From NCBI RefSeq assembly GCF_007859945.1, contig NZ_SJPQ01000004.1, forward strand, positions 124,001 through 188,000: a stretch of DNA of 64,000 nt, given 5' to 3'. The stretch comes from Pseudobythopirellula maris. GTDB lineage: Bacteria; Planctomycetota; Planctomycetia; Pirellulales; Lacipirellulaceae. This document shows, piece after piece, positions 5,824-14,712 of the stretch. Position 1 is the first letter of the stretch, and each line of letters starts with the position of its first letter. Under the pieces are notes generated by a model, which searched no databases, was not told the DNA's origin, and was given only the letters and a program-made list of their open reading frames with translations. A program made the translations under genes and the position numbers.

Positions 5824-8778
5824 TCAGCGGTTGCGGCGGCGGTTGCGTCCGCGATCACGGCCGCGATTGCGATCGCCGCGGTCGTTGTTGCGGCCCCCGC
5901 CCGCCTGCTGCTCGGGGCGTCCGCCGGTCCACGGCTGGCCGAGCGCCTGGGCCAAGGCCCGCTGCAACTGCTCGGCCGAGACGCCGCCCGCGTCGACCAC
6001 CGCCACGGTGGTGTTCGGCTTGGCCGCCTCGTCGAGCGAGCGGATCATGTCGACCACGCTGTCGTAGATCTCGGTCTGTGCCGAGACGACCAGCAGGTTG
6101 GCGATGTCGTCCGCAGCGACGGAGAAGACGCCGTCGAAGCTGGCGCCGATCGGCTCGGTCTCACGCTGCTCGCCCTGGGCCTCGTAGTGGATCGAGGTGG
6201 CGTAGCGCGTGCTTGTGCCGCCCGTGCCCTTGTCCTCTTCGGTGTCGAACTCCTCGTCACGGCGGCTCAGCAGGTCGCGGTAGACGTCTTTGAGCGTCGC
6301 CGCTAGGGCCGAGGCCTTGGAGTACTGCAGTTGCACCGTGCCGGTGCGGCGGGCGAGGATCGCGTTGCGCGGCGGCAGCGTGTCCCAGCTCTTGATCAGG
6401 CCCTCGATCTCCTCGAGCTGCACGGCCGTGGCGTGCTTGACGAGGATCGTGTTGCTGGTGTTGTCGTAGACGAACTGGATCGGACGACGCTGCGACAGCC
6501 GCACGCCGGTGTCCTTCGGCCCGGTCTGCTTGACCCGACCCCACCAGTCGACCACGTAGTCCTGGTCGCCGGAGAGCTCGTCGTCGTAGTACTCCTCGAG
6601 CAGCGAGTAAATGTAGTAGGCCGAGCGGTTCTCGAGCTGGAACACCTTGTGACGCGGCGGCTCGGGGGCGACGGCCGTCGCCAGGTCTTCCAACCGGCTG
6701 AGGGCTTCTGGGTCGGCGCTGCTCAGCACGATCGACCCGTCCGGTCCGATCGACACCCGCACGGCGGGTTGCTCGGCCTTGGCCTCGCCTTGCGACTCGG
6801 CGGCCGCGACGGGCGAAGCGAGCAGCCGGAACGGCGAAGCCGCCAGCCGCACCGAGTCCGCGGAGGGAGGGAGACTCGTGACGCGGTCGCCGCTCTCTTG
6901 GGTCTGGCTCTCGGCCTCGTCTTCGGTGGCCTCGTCGTCGTTGGCTTGGTCGTCGGCCTGCTCTTGGATCGCCTCCTCACCCTCGATGATCAGCTCCACG
7001 CCGCCGCCGACCGAGGGCCACGCCTCGCGCAGCCGGCGCATCAGCTCGGCCGTCTCCTTGGGGGGCAGGGCGCCGAGCGTGCGGACCGGGCCGCGGTCGC
7101 GCGGCTCGCCGATCGGCTCGCCGAGCATCTTCAGCAGGTTCTCGACCTCGGCGATCTGCTGGTTCGTGCCGCGCACGATCAGCCGGTTGTTGTCGATGTC
7201 GGCGTCGATCCGCATCTCGTGCTGAGGCTTCTTCTCTTTCTTGTTGTTGTTCCGGCGGTAGAAGTAGAACGGCATGTCGTCCTCCTTCTCCTCCTCCACG
7301 GGGGCGAGGAGCCGCTCGATCGACCCCGCCACGGCGTCGGCGGGCAGCCGGCGTAGCGAGTAGACCACGACCCGCATCCCCGTGCCGTCGAGTTCCTCGA
7401 CCATCGAGTCGATCTTGGCGTGGTCGACTTGACTGGCGCGTGCGAAGAGCGTTTTGCTGTCGTTGTCGGCCTTGAGCTCGGCCATCGGACTCAGGTCGCC
7501 GATCTGCTGCAGGGCGTCGACCACCGACTGCGGGTCGATCGTCTTGAGCTCGTACGGCTTGAGCGTGCGGCCGAACAGGTTCGCCGTCGACGACTCGCCC
7601 GCGGGGCCGCCGCCCACCGGCACGTCGAGCGCCTCGATCGTGCGGGCGATGATCTCCATCTGCTCTCCCGGCGCATTGGCGATGATGCTGTTGCGCTGGC
7701 GGTTGTAGATCAGGTAAACGGGCGGGCCGTCCTTCTGGATCATCTTCGTCACGTCCTTGCCCTTCTGCTGCATCTGCTTGAGCAACTCCATCTTCTGCTG
7801 CTGCAAACGCAGGTCCATCTGGCTGGGACGCGACTGCGGGTCGAGGCCCAACACCACGTAGATCGAGTCGATCACCTGCGAGGCCTGCACGTATTGCAAC
7901 TCGAACTCGCGGAAGGTCTCCTCGCTCGCGGCCGCCATCCGCTCCTCGTTCAGCACCGCGCTCACCAGACGCAGGTTGGCCACCGCGTCGATCGCCAGCA
8001 CCCGGCCGCTGGCCGCCAGCGGCATCACCTTGGCGTTCTTGCTCAGCGCCTGCTTGAGGTCTTCGACCGCCTTCTCGACCGACATCTCGTCGGGCAGCTG
8101 GAACGACACCTTCACGATGTCGTGCGGCTGGCGGTCGTAGAGCTCGTCTTCGGTGACGCGTGGAACGAGACTCGGATCGATCGCGTCGAGCTTGAACACG
8201 CTGAGCACCTCGCCCGAGAGAAGCAGCGCGTAGCCGCGGGCTTGGAGGTGGCGGTTGATCAGGTCGCGGGCCTCGGGCAGCGTGTAGGCGCGCGTCGTGG
8301 TGAGATTCAGGTAGTCGTTCGGCAGTTGCTGCCAGTCGAGACTCAGGTCCGACACCGCGGCGAGCCACTGCAGCACGTCGGGCCACGGTTGCCCGGTGAA
8401 CGAGAACCGCACCCGGCCGTTCTCGGGCCGGGCGTCGAACTCGCGCGGGTCGGGCGTGCGTGGCGGCGATTCGGGCCGCTTGACCGTGTCGCCGGCCGGC
8501 TTTTGTTCCTTCTTTTCTTCTTTCTTATCCTCGCCCTCTTTCTTGGCGTCGTCGCTCTTTTTCTCTTCCTTTTTCTTCTCAGGCTTCGGCTTCGAGCCGC
8601 GCGCCTTGGCGCGGGCGGCCTCGATCTGGGCGCGGATCTCCGGCGGGACGCCGGCGGGGATCTCGCCGTCGGAGCTGAACGACTGAATGTCTTGGCCGAA
8701 TGCCGTGGCCTGAAGGGCAAGGACTGCGGCCAGCGCAGCGGGCGCCCACCGACGGATTGTGTAGCGTCGCGCCTGCAT
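5824..8778 (-). CDS. Secretin_N (NolW-like) repeat protein lacking the secretin channel
   Basis: A 984-residue exported protein. The start at 8778 gives MQARRYTIRRWAPAALAAVL and a signal peptide ending in AFGQ. After it comes a Lys/Glu-rich linker (~residues 55-105), then several copies of the short secretin N1-like beta-alpha-beta-beta-alpha fold; ones can be seen at phrases such as LRLVSAVLNEERMA, NNRLIVRGTNQQIAEVENLL and SNTILVKHATAVQLEEIEGL. A Q/E/D-rich spacer interrupts them (around 6880-6980). The C terminus is an Arg/Asn/Gly basic tail rather than the membrane-inserting secretin domain seen in GspD or PilQ. It may be a periplasmic scaffold. It is alone on its strand, and the neighbours are not secretion genes. 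Confidence 0.65.
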   Translation of the reverse strand: MQARRYTIRRWAPAALAAVLALQATAFGQDIQSFSSDGEIPAGVPPEIRAQIEAARAKARGSKPKPEKKKEEKKSDDAKKEGEDKKEEKKEQKPAGDTVKRPESPPRTPDPREFDARPENGRVRFSFTGQPWPDVLQWLAAVSDLSLDWQQLPNDYLNLTTTRAYTLPEARDLINRHLQARGYALLLSGEVLSVFKLDAIDPSLVPRVTEDELYDRQPHDIVKVSFQLPDEMSVEKAVEDLKQALSKNAKVMPLAASGRVLAIDAVANLRLVSAVLNEERMAAASEETFREFELQYVQASQVIDSIYVVLGLDPQSRPSQMDLRLQQQKMELLKQMQQKGKDVTKMIQKDGPPVYLIYNRQRNSIIANAPGEQMEIIARTIEALDVPVGGGPAGESSTANLFGRTLKPYELKTIDPQSVVDALQQIGDLSPMAELKADNDSKTLFARASQVDHAKIDSMVEELDGTGMRVVVYSLRRLPADAVAGSIERLLAPVEEEKEDDMPFYFYRRNNNKKEKKPQHEMRIDADIDNNRLIVRGTNQQIAEVENLLKMLGEPIGEPRDRGPVRTLGALPPKETAELMRRLREAWPSVGGGVELIIEGEEAIQEQADDQANDDEATEDEAESQTQESGDRVTSLPPSADSVRLAASPFRLLASPVAAAESQGEAKAEQPAVRVSIGPDGSIVLSSADPEALSRLEDLATAVAPEPPRHKVFQLENRSAYYIYSLLEEYYDDELSGDQDYVVDWWGRVKQTGPKDTGVRLSQRRPIQFVYDNTSNTILVKHATAVQLEEIEGLIKSWDTLPPRNAILARRTGTVQLQYSKASALAATLKDVYRDLLSRRDEEFDTEEDKGTGGTSTRYATSIHYEAQGEQRETEPIGASFDGVFSVAADDIANLLVVSAQTEIYDSVVDMIRSLDEAAKPNTTVAVVDAGGVSAEQLQRALAQALGQPWTGGRPEQQAGGGRNNDRGDRNRGRDRGRNRRRNR

Positions 8779-8911
8779 CTCTGTATCCGGAGCGGGAGGG
8801 AAGCGAGGGGGCCCGGGGGCCCGGCCGAGGGAGCCTTCCCCCGGCCCTCCTACTATACGGAGTGGCGGGAGCCGACTCAAACTTCGCGACGCCACGGCCT
8901 AAAACAGGCGT

Positions 8912-9349
8912 TTAGAGCTCTTCTCGCAGCTCCTCGGGCACGGTCAACGCCGAGGCGCCGCCGGCCGCGACACCCACAGCCAAAAAGCCCCCTACGGGGG
9001 GGCCACCGGCAAAGACATCCGCCAAATAAGGAAACGCCGACGGCAGCTCTTGCTGGCATTCACGCCAGGCGAACGCCCTGGCGTAGACGGTTGTGTCGAG
9101 CTCAGCCTCGGCGTCGGCCGCCTCGGCGTGCTGCATCGCGATCGCGTCGTCGACAGCCTCTTCGCCCAGCCAGCCGCAGGCGATCTGGGCGCCGAGATCG
9201 TCTTCGCAGTCCACGAGCAGCACGACCGGGTCTTTAACGCCGTCGCTGAGCGCGGTGTCGTAGGTCTCGAACAGCAGTGCGAGAGAGTTCTCGACAAGCG
9301 CCTGCTGGGCGTCGAGCGGATCGGAATCGGGGGGCGTGGGTGAGTCCAT
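8912..9349 (-). CDS. Acidic hypothetical protein
   Basis: A 145-residue, strongly acidic protein beginning MDSPTPPDSDPLDAQQALV. The start at 9349 is chosen because it is the first ATG after a strong terminator for the same strand; the frame further upstream runs through that hairpin. Residues ~15-50 look helical and residues ~95-115 contain W and several aromatic residues; a Gly/Ala-rich segment follows (GGPPVGGFLAVGVAAGG). There is no signal peptide and no family that I recognise. It ends 134 bases before the start of the secretin-N-like gene on the same strand, and a shared transcript is possible. Confidence 0.5.
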   Translation of the reverse strand: MDSPTPPDSDPLDAQQALVENSLALLFETYDTALSDGVKDPVVLLVDCEDDLGAQIACGWLGEEAVDDAIAMQHAEAADAEAELDTTVYARAFAWRECQQELPSAFPYLADVFAGGPPVGGFLAVGVAAGGASALTVPEELREEL

Positions 9350-9373
9350 ACGACTAACACACACCGAGCGGCG

Positions 9374-9413
9374 AAAAAAAGAAAGCCCGGCCCCGCACTT
9401 CGCGGGGCCGGGC
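9374..9413 (-). terminator. Strong intrinsic terminator, minus strand
   Basis: GCCCGGCCCCGC (9385-9396) and GCGGGGCCGGGC (9402-9413) form a perfect 12-bp stem with a five-base loop. Read on the minus strand it is followed by TTTC and seven T. It therefore ends RNA coming from the right, just before the gene that starts at 9349. Confidence 0.8.
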
Positions 9414-9600
9414 CGTTGCTTTTGCTTTGAGAACAGGCCACGGGCGCTGCGGCTTGCATGCCTACCGCTCTTCACTCGCAGCGGGAACTCAGAAGCAGGT
9501 GGTGGTCGCCTCTTGCGGAGCGACCCGCCGGTCGTCGTCAGGTCCGACCACCTCGCTGGCTAAAAAGACTAGGACAGTCGATCAAGGACCACCTCCTTCC
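9385..9600 (-). ncRNA. Candidate structured leader or small RNA
   Basis: The strong terminator at 9374-9413 needs a minus-strand transcript that starts to its right, yet no protein gene lies there in that direction. The segment holds two copies of GGTGGTC on the minus strand (about 9588-9597 and 9545-9552) that can each pair with the one complementary CGACCACCACC (9497-9508). Such competition is typical of attenuators and riboswitch-like leaders. The first copy is also part of AAGGAGGT, a near-perfect Shine-Dalgarno, followed by a 15-codon frame from TTG. I do not match it to any known RNA family. Confidence 0.3.
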
Positions 9601-9885
9601 TACTTAAAACATGGCGGGCCGGAAATGAATGCCAGAGACACTTCCAGCCGGCCTGCTAGTCCGTCGCGCTGCGAACGCGACCTGATGGCGTTAGTATAAT
9701 CGGCGCCCCGCCGGCGTGCACGAGAGATTTCCCGCCGGTTTGGGCCACTTTTTCTCAAGACCCGCGCCAGCACTCTCGGGTTCGGCCTCATGACGATTCG
9801 GTGAACCCCCTGGCGGGTAAAGGGTCTGTTCGGATCACGGATGACCTCGACTCCCCTCCCGCTGACCCGCCGCACGGTCGGAACC

Positions 9886-11283
9886 ATGAACCGCAAGCAG
9901 CTTCAAAAACTCGGCGTGCCGCCCGATTGCGTCGCCGCCGCGACGAGCGCCCTCGGCCGCGCGGCGAACGAGGGGACCGGCTTCGGGCTCAAAGGCGCCC
10001 GCGCCAAGAAGCTTGTTGCTGACGTGCTCGCCGAGCCAACCGGCTTTCGCGACGACCCTATTTGGGGCGCCCTCGCAGCGGAGCTGCTCGCCGAGGCCGA
10101 GGCGCCTGCGCACAAGCCGATCGACTACCGCACCTGGGGCGAGGAGATCGACGATTCGGCCCACGCCCAGATGCGCCAGGCCTGCCGTGTCCCCTCGGCC
10201 GTCGGCGCCGCGCTGATGCCCGACGCCCACTTGGGCTACGGCCTGCCGATCGGCGGCGTGCTCGCCTGCGAGAACGCGGTGATCCCGTACGCCGTGGGCG
10301 TCGACATCGCCTGCCGCATGAAGCTCTCGGTGATCGACCTGCCGGTCGACTCGCTCACGAAGCGCCGCAACCTCTACCGCGAGGCGCTCGAAAGGGGAAC
10401 CAAGTTCGGCGTGGGCGTTGAGCACACCCCCAAGCAGCAGCACGATGTAATGGACCGCGACTGGTCGGTCACGCGCGTCACGCGTGAGAAAAAGGACAAG
10501 GCGTGGAAGCAGCTCGGCACGAGCGGCTCGGGCAACCACTTCGTCGAGTTCGGCGTGCTCACCCTCGGCGAGCGCGACGAGCAGCTCGGCCTCGACGCCG
10601 GCGAGCACGTGGCGCTCTTGTCGCACAGCGGCAGCCGCGGCGCGGGGGCGGCCGTGTGCCAAACCTACAGCCAGATCGCGCAGCGGCTCTTGCCAAAGCG
10701 CCACGCCGAGCTCGGCCGGCTGGCGTGGCTCGCGCTCGACAGCCCCGAGGGCCAGGATTACTGGGCCGCGATGAACCTGATGGGCGAGTACGCCGCGGCC
10801 AACCACGCCGTGATCCACCGCCTGGTCACCAAGCTGCTCGGCGCGCAGGTCATCGCCGGCGTGGAGAACCACCACAACTTCGCCTGGAAAGAGTTCCACG
10901 GCGGCCGCGAGGTGGTCGTCCATCGCAAAGGGGCGACCCCGGCCGGCGCCGGCGTGCTGGGCGTCATCCCCGGCTCGATGGCCGACCCGGCGTTCGTCGT
11001 GCGCGGCCGCGGCGTGGCGGAGAGCTTCGACTCGGCGTCGCACGGCGCCGGCCGCCGCATGAGCCGCCGCCAGGCGCGCGACACGTACCGCTTCAGCGCT
11101 GTCCGCAAGGACTTGGCCGCCCAGGGCGTGGAGGTCCTCGCCGCCGGCTCGGACGAGGTGCCGGGCGTCTACAAAGACATCCGCTCGGTGATGGCCGCCC
11201 AGCAAGACTTGGTGGAGGTGGTCGCCCGCTTCGACCCCCGAGTGGTCCGCATGTGCGGCGACGGCAGCCGGGCGGAAGACTGA
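9886..11283 (+). CDS. rtcB: RtcB family RNA ligase
   Basis: RtcB joins RNA ends with 2',3'-cyclic phosphate or 3'-phosphate to 5'-OH, using GTP and Mn2+, in RNA repair or tRNA splicing. The 465-residue protein has the family signatures: GVDIACRM with the metal Cys, GSGNHFVEFG, HSGSRG, ENHHNFAW and VIPGSM, and SHGAGRRMSR with the guanylated His near the C-terminal third. ATG at 9886 is chosen (MNRKQLQKLGVP); an upstream ATG at 9841 would add 15 residues with no conserved content. No RtcA, archease or RtcR gene is adjacent, so the regulon known from enterobacteria is absent here. Confidence 0.9.
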   Translation: MNRKQLQKLGVPPDCVAAATSALGRAANEGTGFGLKGARAKKLVADVLAEPTGFRDDPIWGALAAELLAEAEAPAHKPIDYRTWGEEIDDSAHAQMRQACRVPSAVGAALMPDAHLGYGLPIGGVLACENAVIPYAVGVDIACRMKLSVIDLPVDSLTKRRNLYREALERGTKFGVGVEHTPKQQHDVMDRDWSVTRVTREKKDKAWKQLGTSGSGNHFVEFGVLTLGERDEQLGLDAGEHVALLSHSGSRGAGAAVCQTYSQIAQRLLPKRHAELGRLAWLALDSPEGQDYWAAMNLMGEYAAANHAVIHRLVTKLLGAQVIAGVENHHNFAWKEFHGGREVVVHRKGATPAGAGVLGVIPGSMADPAFVVRGRGVAESFDSASHGAGRRMSRRQARDTYRFSAVRKDLAAQGVEVLAAGSDEVPGVYKDIRSVMAAQQDLVEVVARFDPRVVRMCGDGSRAED

Positions 11284-11294
11284 GGCGCCAGGCG

Positions 11295-11410
11295 TGAGGA
11301 TTGAGGGGTTAGGATCTAGGGGCTAGGGGCTAGAGAGTTCCACCCGACTGCTTCGCTACCGCACGAACTTCTAGAGCTTCTAACCCCTAACCCCTAACCC
11401 CTAGCCCCCC
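11295..11410. repeat. Inverted array of GGGGTTAG / CTAACCCC heptamers
   Basis: The left side (about 11295-11336) has several GGGGTTAG or GGGGCTAG units and the right side (11381-11410) has four TAACCCC or TAGCCCC units in inverse orientation, about 45 bases apart. The whole can fold into a long imperfect hairpin. It sits between rtcB and the next gene and may act as a transcription end. Confidence 0.7.
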
Positions 11411-11417
11411 GCTCTCG

Positions 11418-11600
11418 ATGGACGACGAAGCCTCCTACATCTGCGACGCCTGTGGCGAGGAGATCGTGGTGCCGGTCGACCTGTCGGCCGGCGAGGATCA
11501 GGAGTACGTGGAGGACTGCCCGGTCTGTTGCCGGCCGAGTGTGATCCACGTCGAACTCGACCATTCGGGCGAAGCACGCGTTTGGGCGGAGCCGGAGTGA
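11418..11600 (+). CDS. CPXCG-motif cysteine-rich protein
   Basis: A 60-residue protein with CDACG near residue 10 and CPVCC near residue 36, a two-pair arrangement that should bind one zinc. The rest is acidic, and the C terminus VHIELDHS-like pattern (HVELDHSGEARVWAEPE) matches the small CPXCG family, of unknown function. It starts at the first ATG after the heptamer array, and no Shine-Dalgarno is obvious. The usual second motif is CPXCG-like but here reads CPVCC, so the final Gly is replaced by Cys. Confidence 0.7.
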   Translation: MDDEASYICDACGEEIVVPVDLSAGEDQEYVEDCPVCCRPSVIHVELDHSGEARVWAEPE

Positions 11601-11711
11601 GACGAGGAAATCGCAAAACCTTGGGATAATTTTTTGACTTCCGCTTGGACGGTTGTTAGCGTGCGGTGGCGTTCGAGAGCCCGACCCCGCACCACCAGCC
11701 ACGGCGCCGCG

Positions 11712-12092
11712 ATGCATGCTTCCCCCCGTCGATCAACCGCGACCCTTTGCCTTGCTTTCTTGGCGATCGTGTCGGCCGCCCGCTCGTCCCAAGCCGCTGA
11801 GGTTGAGGGAGAGTGGCTGCTCACCAGCGGCGAGACGAGTTACACGGTCGTCATCGAGCAGAGCGACCAGCTGCTGCTCGTCGCCGAGTTCCGCGCCACG
11901 TTCCCCACGCCCGGCGTCGGCTACTCGTTCGGCCGCACGGCGGTTTGGATCAACCTGACGGGCGCCCTCACCGCCGGCCTGGTGAACGAAGCCAACGGGA
12001 CGATGCAAGGCGGCGTCTTTTCTCTCGCCAACGGCCTCACGCCCTTCGAGGCGGAGTTGATCGGCGAAGAGCCGATCACGATCGATCCGTAA
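11712..12092 (+). CDS. Small secreted hypothetical protein
   Basis: A 126-residue protein with a signal peptide (MHASPRRSTATLCLAFLAIV, cleavage probably after SSQA). The mature part is predicted mostly beta: WLLTSGETSYTVVIEQ and GRTAVWINLTGALTAGLV alternate hydrophobic and polar residues. This resembles small periplasmic beta-barrel lipocalin-like or protease-inhibitor-like domains, but no family is recognised. The start at 11712 is chosen for the signal peptide; the frame is open back to 11634 without good content. It stands alone. Confidence 0.6.
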   Translation: MHASPRRSTATLCLAFLAIVSAARSSQAAEVEGEWLLTSGETSYTVVIEQSDQLLLVAEFRATFPTPGVGYSFGRTAVWINLTGALTAGLVNEANGTMQGGVFSLANGLTPFEAELIGEEPITIDP

Positions 12093-12271
12093 CGCGGTCG
12101 AGATTCAGCGGCCTGGTTCCTCGCATATCGCGCTGCACCAAGCCGACGATGCCGACGATCGCTGCGGCGAGCTGCGCACCAGCCGTCCGCGGCGAAAAGC
12201 TGGCGTCGCGGTTGCGTGCTATGCTAGTAACGCACCCCCGCTAGTTTTTTCTGCACGCCGAGAGCAAGCCG

Positions 12272-13075
12272 ATGCCGCGACCCATCACGTTCAAGCCTGG
12301 CGAGAAAGTCTGTTTAGCCGACATCGATCCTCGCAAGATCGACGGCGATTGGGACAAAGAGTCGGCCGCCGAGCGCATGGAGCAGAACGCCGAGCGGACC
12401 CGCGACCTCGCCTACCGGTTGTACGCCGAGAACCGCCGGTCGGTGCTGCTCGTGCTGCAAGGCATGGACACGGCTGGCAAAGACGGCACCATCCGCGCGG
12501 TCATGCACAGCGTGAGCCCGCAGAGCTGCCAGGTCACGCCGTTCAAAGCGCCGAGCAATCTGGAACTCGACCACGACTTCCTGTGGCGGATCCACCAAGC
12601 CGTGCCCCGCCGCGGCAACATCGGCATCTTCAACCGCAGCCACTACGAAGACGTGCTCGTCGTGCGTGTCCACAACCTCGTGCCCAAGGAGGAGTGGCGC
12701 AGCCGCTACGAGCGGATCAACGAGTTCGAGCAGATGCTCACCGAGGGGAGTGTCACGATCGTCAAGTGCATGCTGCACGTCAGCAAAGAGGAGCAACGCG
12801 AGCGACTGCAGAAGCGGCTCGACAACCCCAACAAGCGTTGGAAGTTCAGCAAGGGCGACCTCGCCGAACGCAAGCTGTGGGACGACTACCAAGAGGCCTA
12901 CGAAGCGGCCCTGGCGCACTGCAACACGAAACACGCCCCCTGGCACGTGATTCCGGCCGACCGCAAGTGGTACCGCAATCTGGTGGTCAGCGAACTGCTC
13001 CGCAGCACGCTCGAAGAGCTCGACCCGCAGTTCCCCCCCAGCGAGTCGGGACTCGACGACATCACCGTCGTGTGA
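12272..13075 (+). CDS. ppk2: Polyphosphate kinase 2 family protein
   Basis: PPK2 enzymes move phosphate between inorganic polyphosphate and nucleotides, in most cases making NTP or NDP from NDP or NMP. The 267-residue protein has the P-loop GMDTAGKDG (around residue 65), the FNRSHYEDVLVVRVH segment with the Walker-B-like Asp (near 125), and the lid region with KRWKFSKGDLAER (near 190). Its length and motifs fit single-domain PPK2. The nucleotide preference (ADP, AMP or GDP; class I, II or III) cannot be fixed by eye. It is monocistronic. The region before it (12093-12271) contains no gene. Confidence 0.9.
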   Translation: MPRPITFKPGEKVCLADIDPRKIDGDWDKESAAERMEQNAERTRDLAYRLYAENRRSVLLVLQGMDTAGKDGTIRAVMHSVSPQSCQVTPFKAPSNLELDHDFLWRIHQAVPRRGNIGIFNRSHYEDVLVVRVHNLVPKEEWRSRYERINEFEQMLTEGSVTIVKCMLHVSKEEQRERLQKRLDNPNKRWKFSKGDLAERKLWDDYQEAYEAALAHCNTKHAPWHVIPADRKWYRNLVVSELLRSTLEELDPQFPPSESGLDDITVV

Positions 13076-13109
13076 GATCACGCCCGCAATCGCGGTGAGC
13101 GGAGGGTCG

Positions 13110-13152
13110 TAAGCGGCAGTGCAGGGCAGGGCAGTGCGGGGCAGGGTGGCGT
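13110..13152. repeat. GCAGGGCAGGGCAG short-period repeat
   Basis: A run of GCAGGGCAG / GTGCAGGGC units between two genes. A related run occurs at 22600-22628 after another gene. These are simple G-rich repeats dispersed in intergenic regions; they can form stacked G structures but nothing more can be said. Confidence 0.5.
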
Positions 13153-13228
13153 TGTGCCGTAGGCGGCAGAGGGGGATAATCCACGGCGCCCCCAGCGCGC
13201 TGCAACTTCGCCCCCGGACGCCCTCGCC

Positions 13229-14572
13229 ATGCTGCTCTCTTCTCGGCCTACCGCCTCCCTGCTGCTCGCCATAGTCTGCCTAGCCGCAGCCCACTCCTTG
13301 GTCTCGACCGCCGTGGCCGACGACTGGCCGCACTGGATGGGACCCGAGCGTGACAACGTTTGGCGTGAAGAGGGCCTGCTGGAGGAATTCCCCGAAGGGG
13401 GCCCCGAGGTCGTGTGGCGCACGCCCACCGCCGGGGGCTACGCCGGCCCCGCCGTGGCGGACGGGCGGGTGTTCGTGGCCGACTTCGTCACCGAAGGCGA
13501 CTACACCGCGGCGAACTTCGAACGCAAAGCGCTCGTCGGCGCGGAGCGGGTTCGCTGCCTCGACCAAACCACCGGCAAGTTGCTCTGGGAGCACGAGTCG
13601 GCGGTCGAGTACGCCATCTCTTATCCGGCCGGCCCGCGCTGCACGCCGGCCGTCGACGGCGACCACGTTTACACGCTCGGCGCCGAGGGGCATCTTTTCT
13701 GCTTCGAGGCCGCCACGGGCAAGGTCGTCTGGGAGCGTCACCTGCCGACCGACTACAAGACCAAGCCCGCGCTGTGGGGCTACGCCGCCCCGCCGCTCAT
13801 CGACGGTGACAAACTGATCACGCTCGCCGGCGGCGAGGGAAGCCACGTCGTCGCGCTCGACAAGGCGACGGGCAAGGAGTTGTGGCGCTCGCTCACCGCC
13901 CCCGAGCAAGGCTACTCGCCCCCCACCATCATCGAGGCGGGCGGCTCTCGGCAGCTCATCCTGCTGAGGCCCGACGCCGTCTCGTCGGTCGACCCCGAGA
14001 CGGGCGAGGAGCATTGGTCCGTGCCGTACCAGGCGACCGGCGGTTCGATCATCATGGCGCCGCTCCAGATGGGCGAGCACCTTTACGCGGCCGGCTACCA
14101 AGACCAGAGCCTGCTGCTGAAGCTAGCCGCCGACAAACCGGCAGCCGAGGTCGTTTGGCGCAACCGCCGCAAGCAAGCCGTCTCGCCCGTGAACGTGCAG
14201 CCGATCATCGTCGGCGACATCCTCTACGGCATGGGGGGCGGCGGCTCGCTGGCCGCGGTCAAGCTGCCCGAGGGCCGGCGGCTGTGGGACACCCCGGCGC
14301 CGGTGAGCAAGCGGCCGCTGGGCACCGGCACGGCGTTCATCGTCCGCCAGGGCGAGAGCGACCGGTTCTGGCTCTTCAACGAGAACGGCGAGCTGCTGAT
14401 CGCCCGCCTCACGCCCGAGGGCTACGAGGAGCTCGACCGCGCCAAGATCCTCGAGCCGACGAACGTCGCCTTCGGCCGCGACGTGGTCTGGTGCATGCCG
14501 GCGTTTGCCGACCAGCGGATGTACGTCCGCAACGACAAGGAATGTGTCTGCGTCGAGCTGGCGAAAGAGTAG
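13229..14572 (+). CDS. PQQ-type beta-propeller protein, secreted
   Basis: A 447-residue exported protein with a signal peptide (MLLSSRPTASLLLAIVCLAA, ending near STAVA). Then WPHWMGPERDNVWREEGLLE opens the classic planctomycete outer-membrane-biogenesis-like (BamB/PQQ) propeller. Blade motifs are repeated: YAGPAVADGRVFVADF, LDQTTGKLLWEHE, FEAATGKVVWERH, LDKATGKELWRS. Planctomycete genomes carry many such proteins; no PQQ ligand residues or catalytic Asp of quinoprotein dehydrogenases can be confirmed, so it is likely a non-enzymatic propeller in the periplasm. It is followed by a Ser/Thr kinase gene after 140 bases, with no sign of shared transcription. Confidence 0.8.
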   Translation: MLLSSRPTASLLLAIVCLAAAHSLVSTAVADDWPHWMGPERDNVWREEGLLEEFPEGGPEVVWRTPTAGGYAGPAVADGRVFVADFVTEGDYTAANFERKALVGAERVRCLDQTTGKLLWEHESAVEYAISYPAGPRCTPAVDGDHVYTLGAEGHLFCFEAATGKVVWERHLPTDYKTKPALWGYAAPPLIDGDKLITLAGGEGSHVVALDKATGKELWRSLTAPEQGYSPPTIIEAGGSRQLILLRPDAVSSVDPETGEEHWSVPYQATGGSIIMAPLQMGEHLYAAGYQDQSLLLKLAADKPAAEVVWRNRRKQAVSPVNVQPIIVGDILYGMGGGGSLAAVKLPEGRRLWDTPAPVSKRPLGTGTAFIVRQGESDRFWLFNENGELLIARLTPEGYEELDRAKILEPTNVAFGRDVVWCMPAFADQRMYVRNDKECVCVELAKE

Positions 14573-14712
14573 GGATCAGGATTCAGGGATGAGGGGGAAT
14601 AGCCGACGACCTTTCAGCCGCAGGCCGATCGGACCACGCCACGCTTCGCACGGCCGATTCCAACGCTATGCTTGAGATACCCCCGCCGATCCCTCGCTGA
14701 GCCACTACGCCC

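Noticed and set aside
9586-9602. 16S rRNA 3' end (GGACCACCTCCTT looks like the anti-Shine-Dalgarno end)
   Set aside because: No further 16S sequence is adjacent; on the opposite strand it is simply a Shine-Dalgarno-like AAGGAGGTGG.
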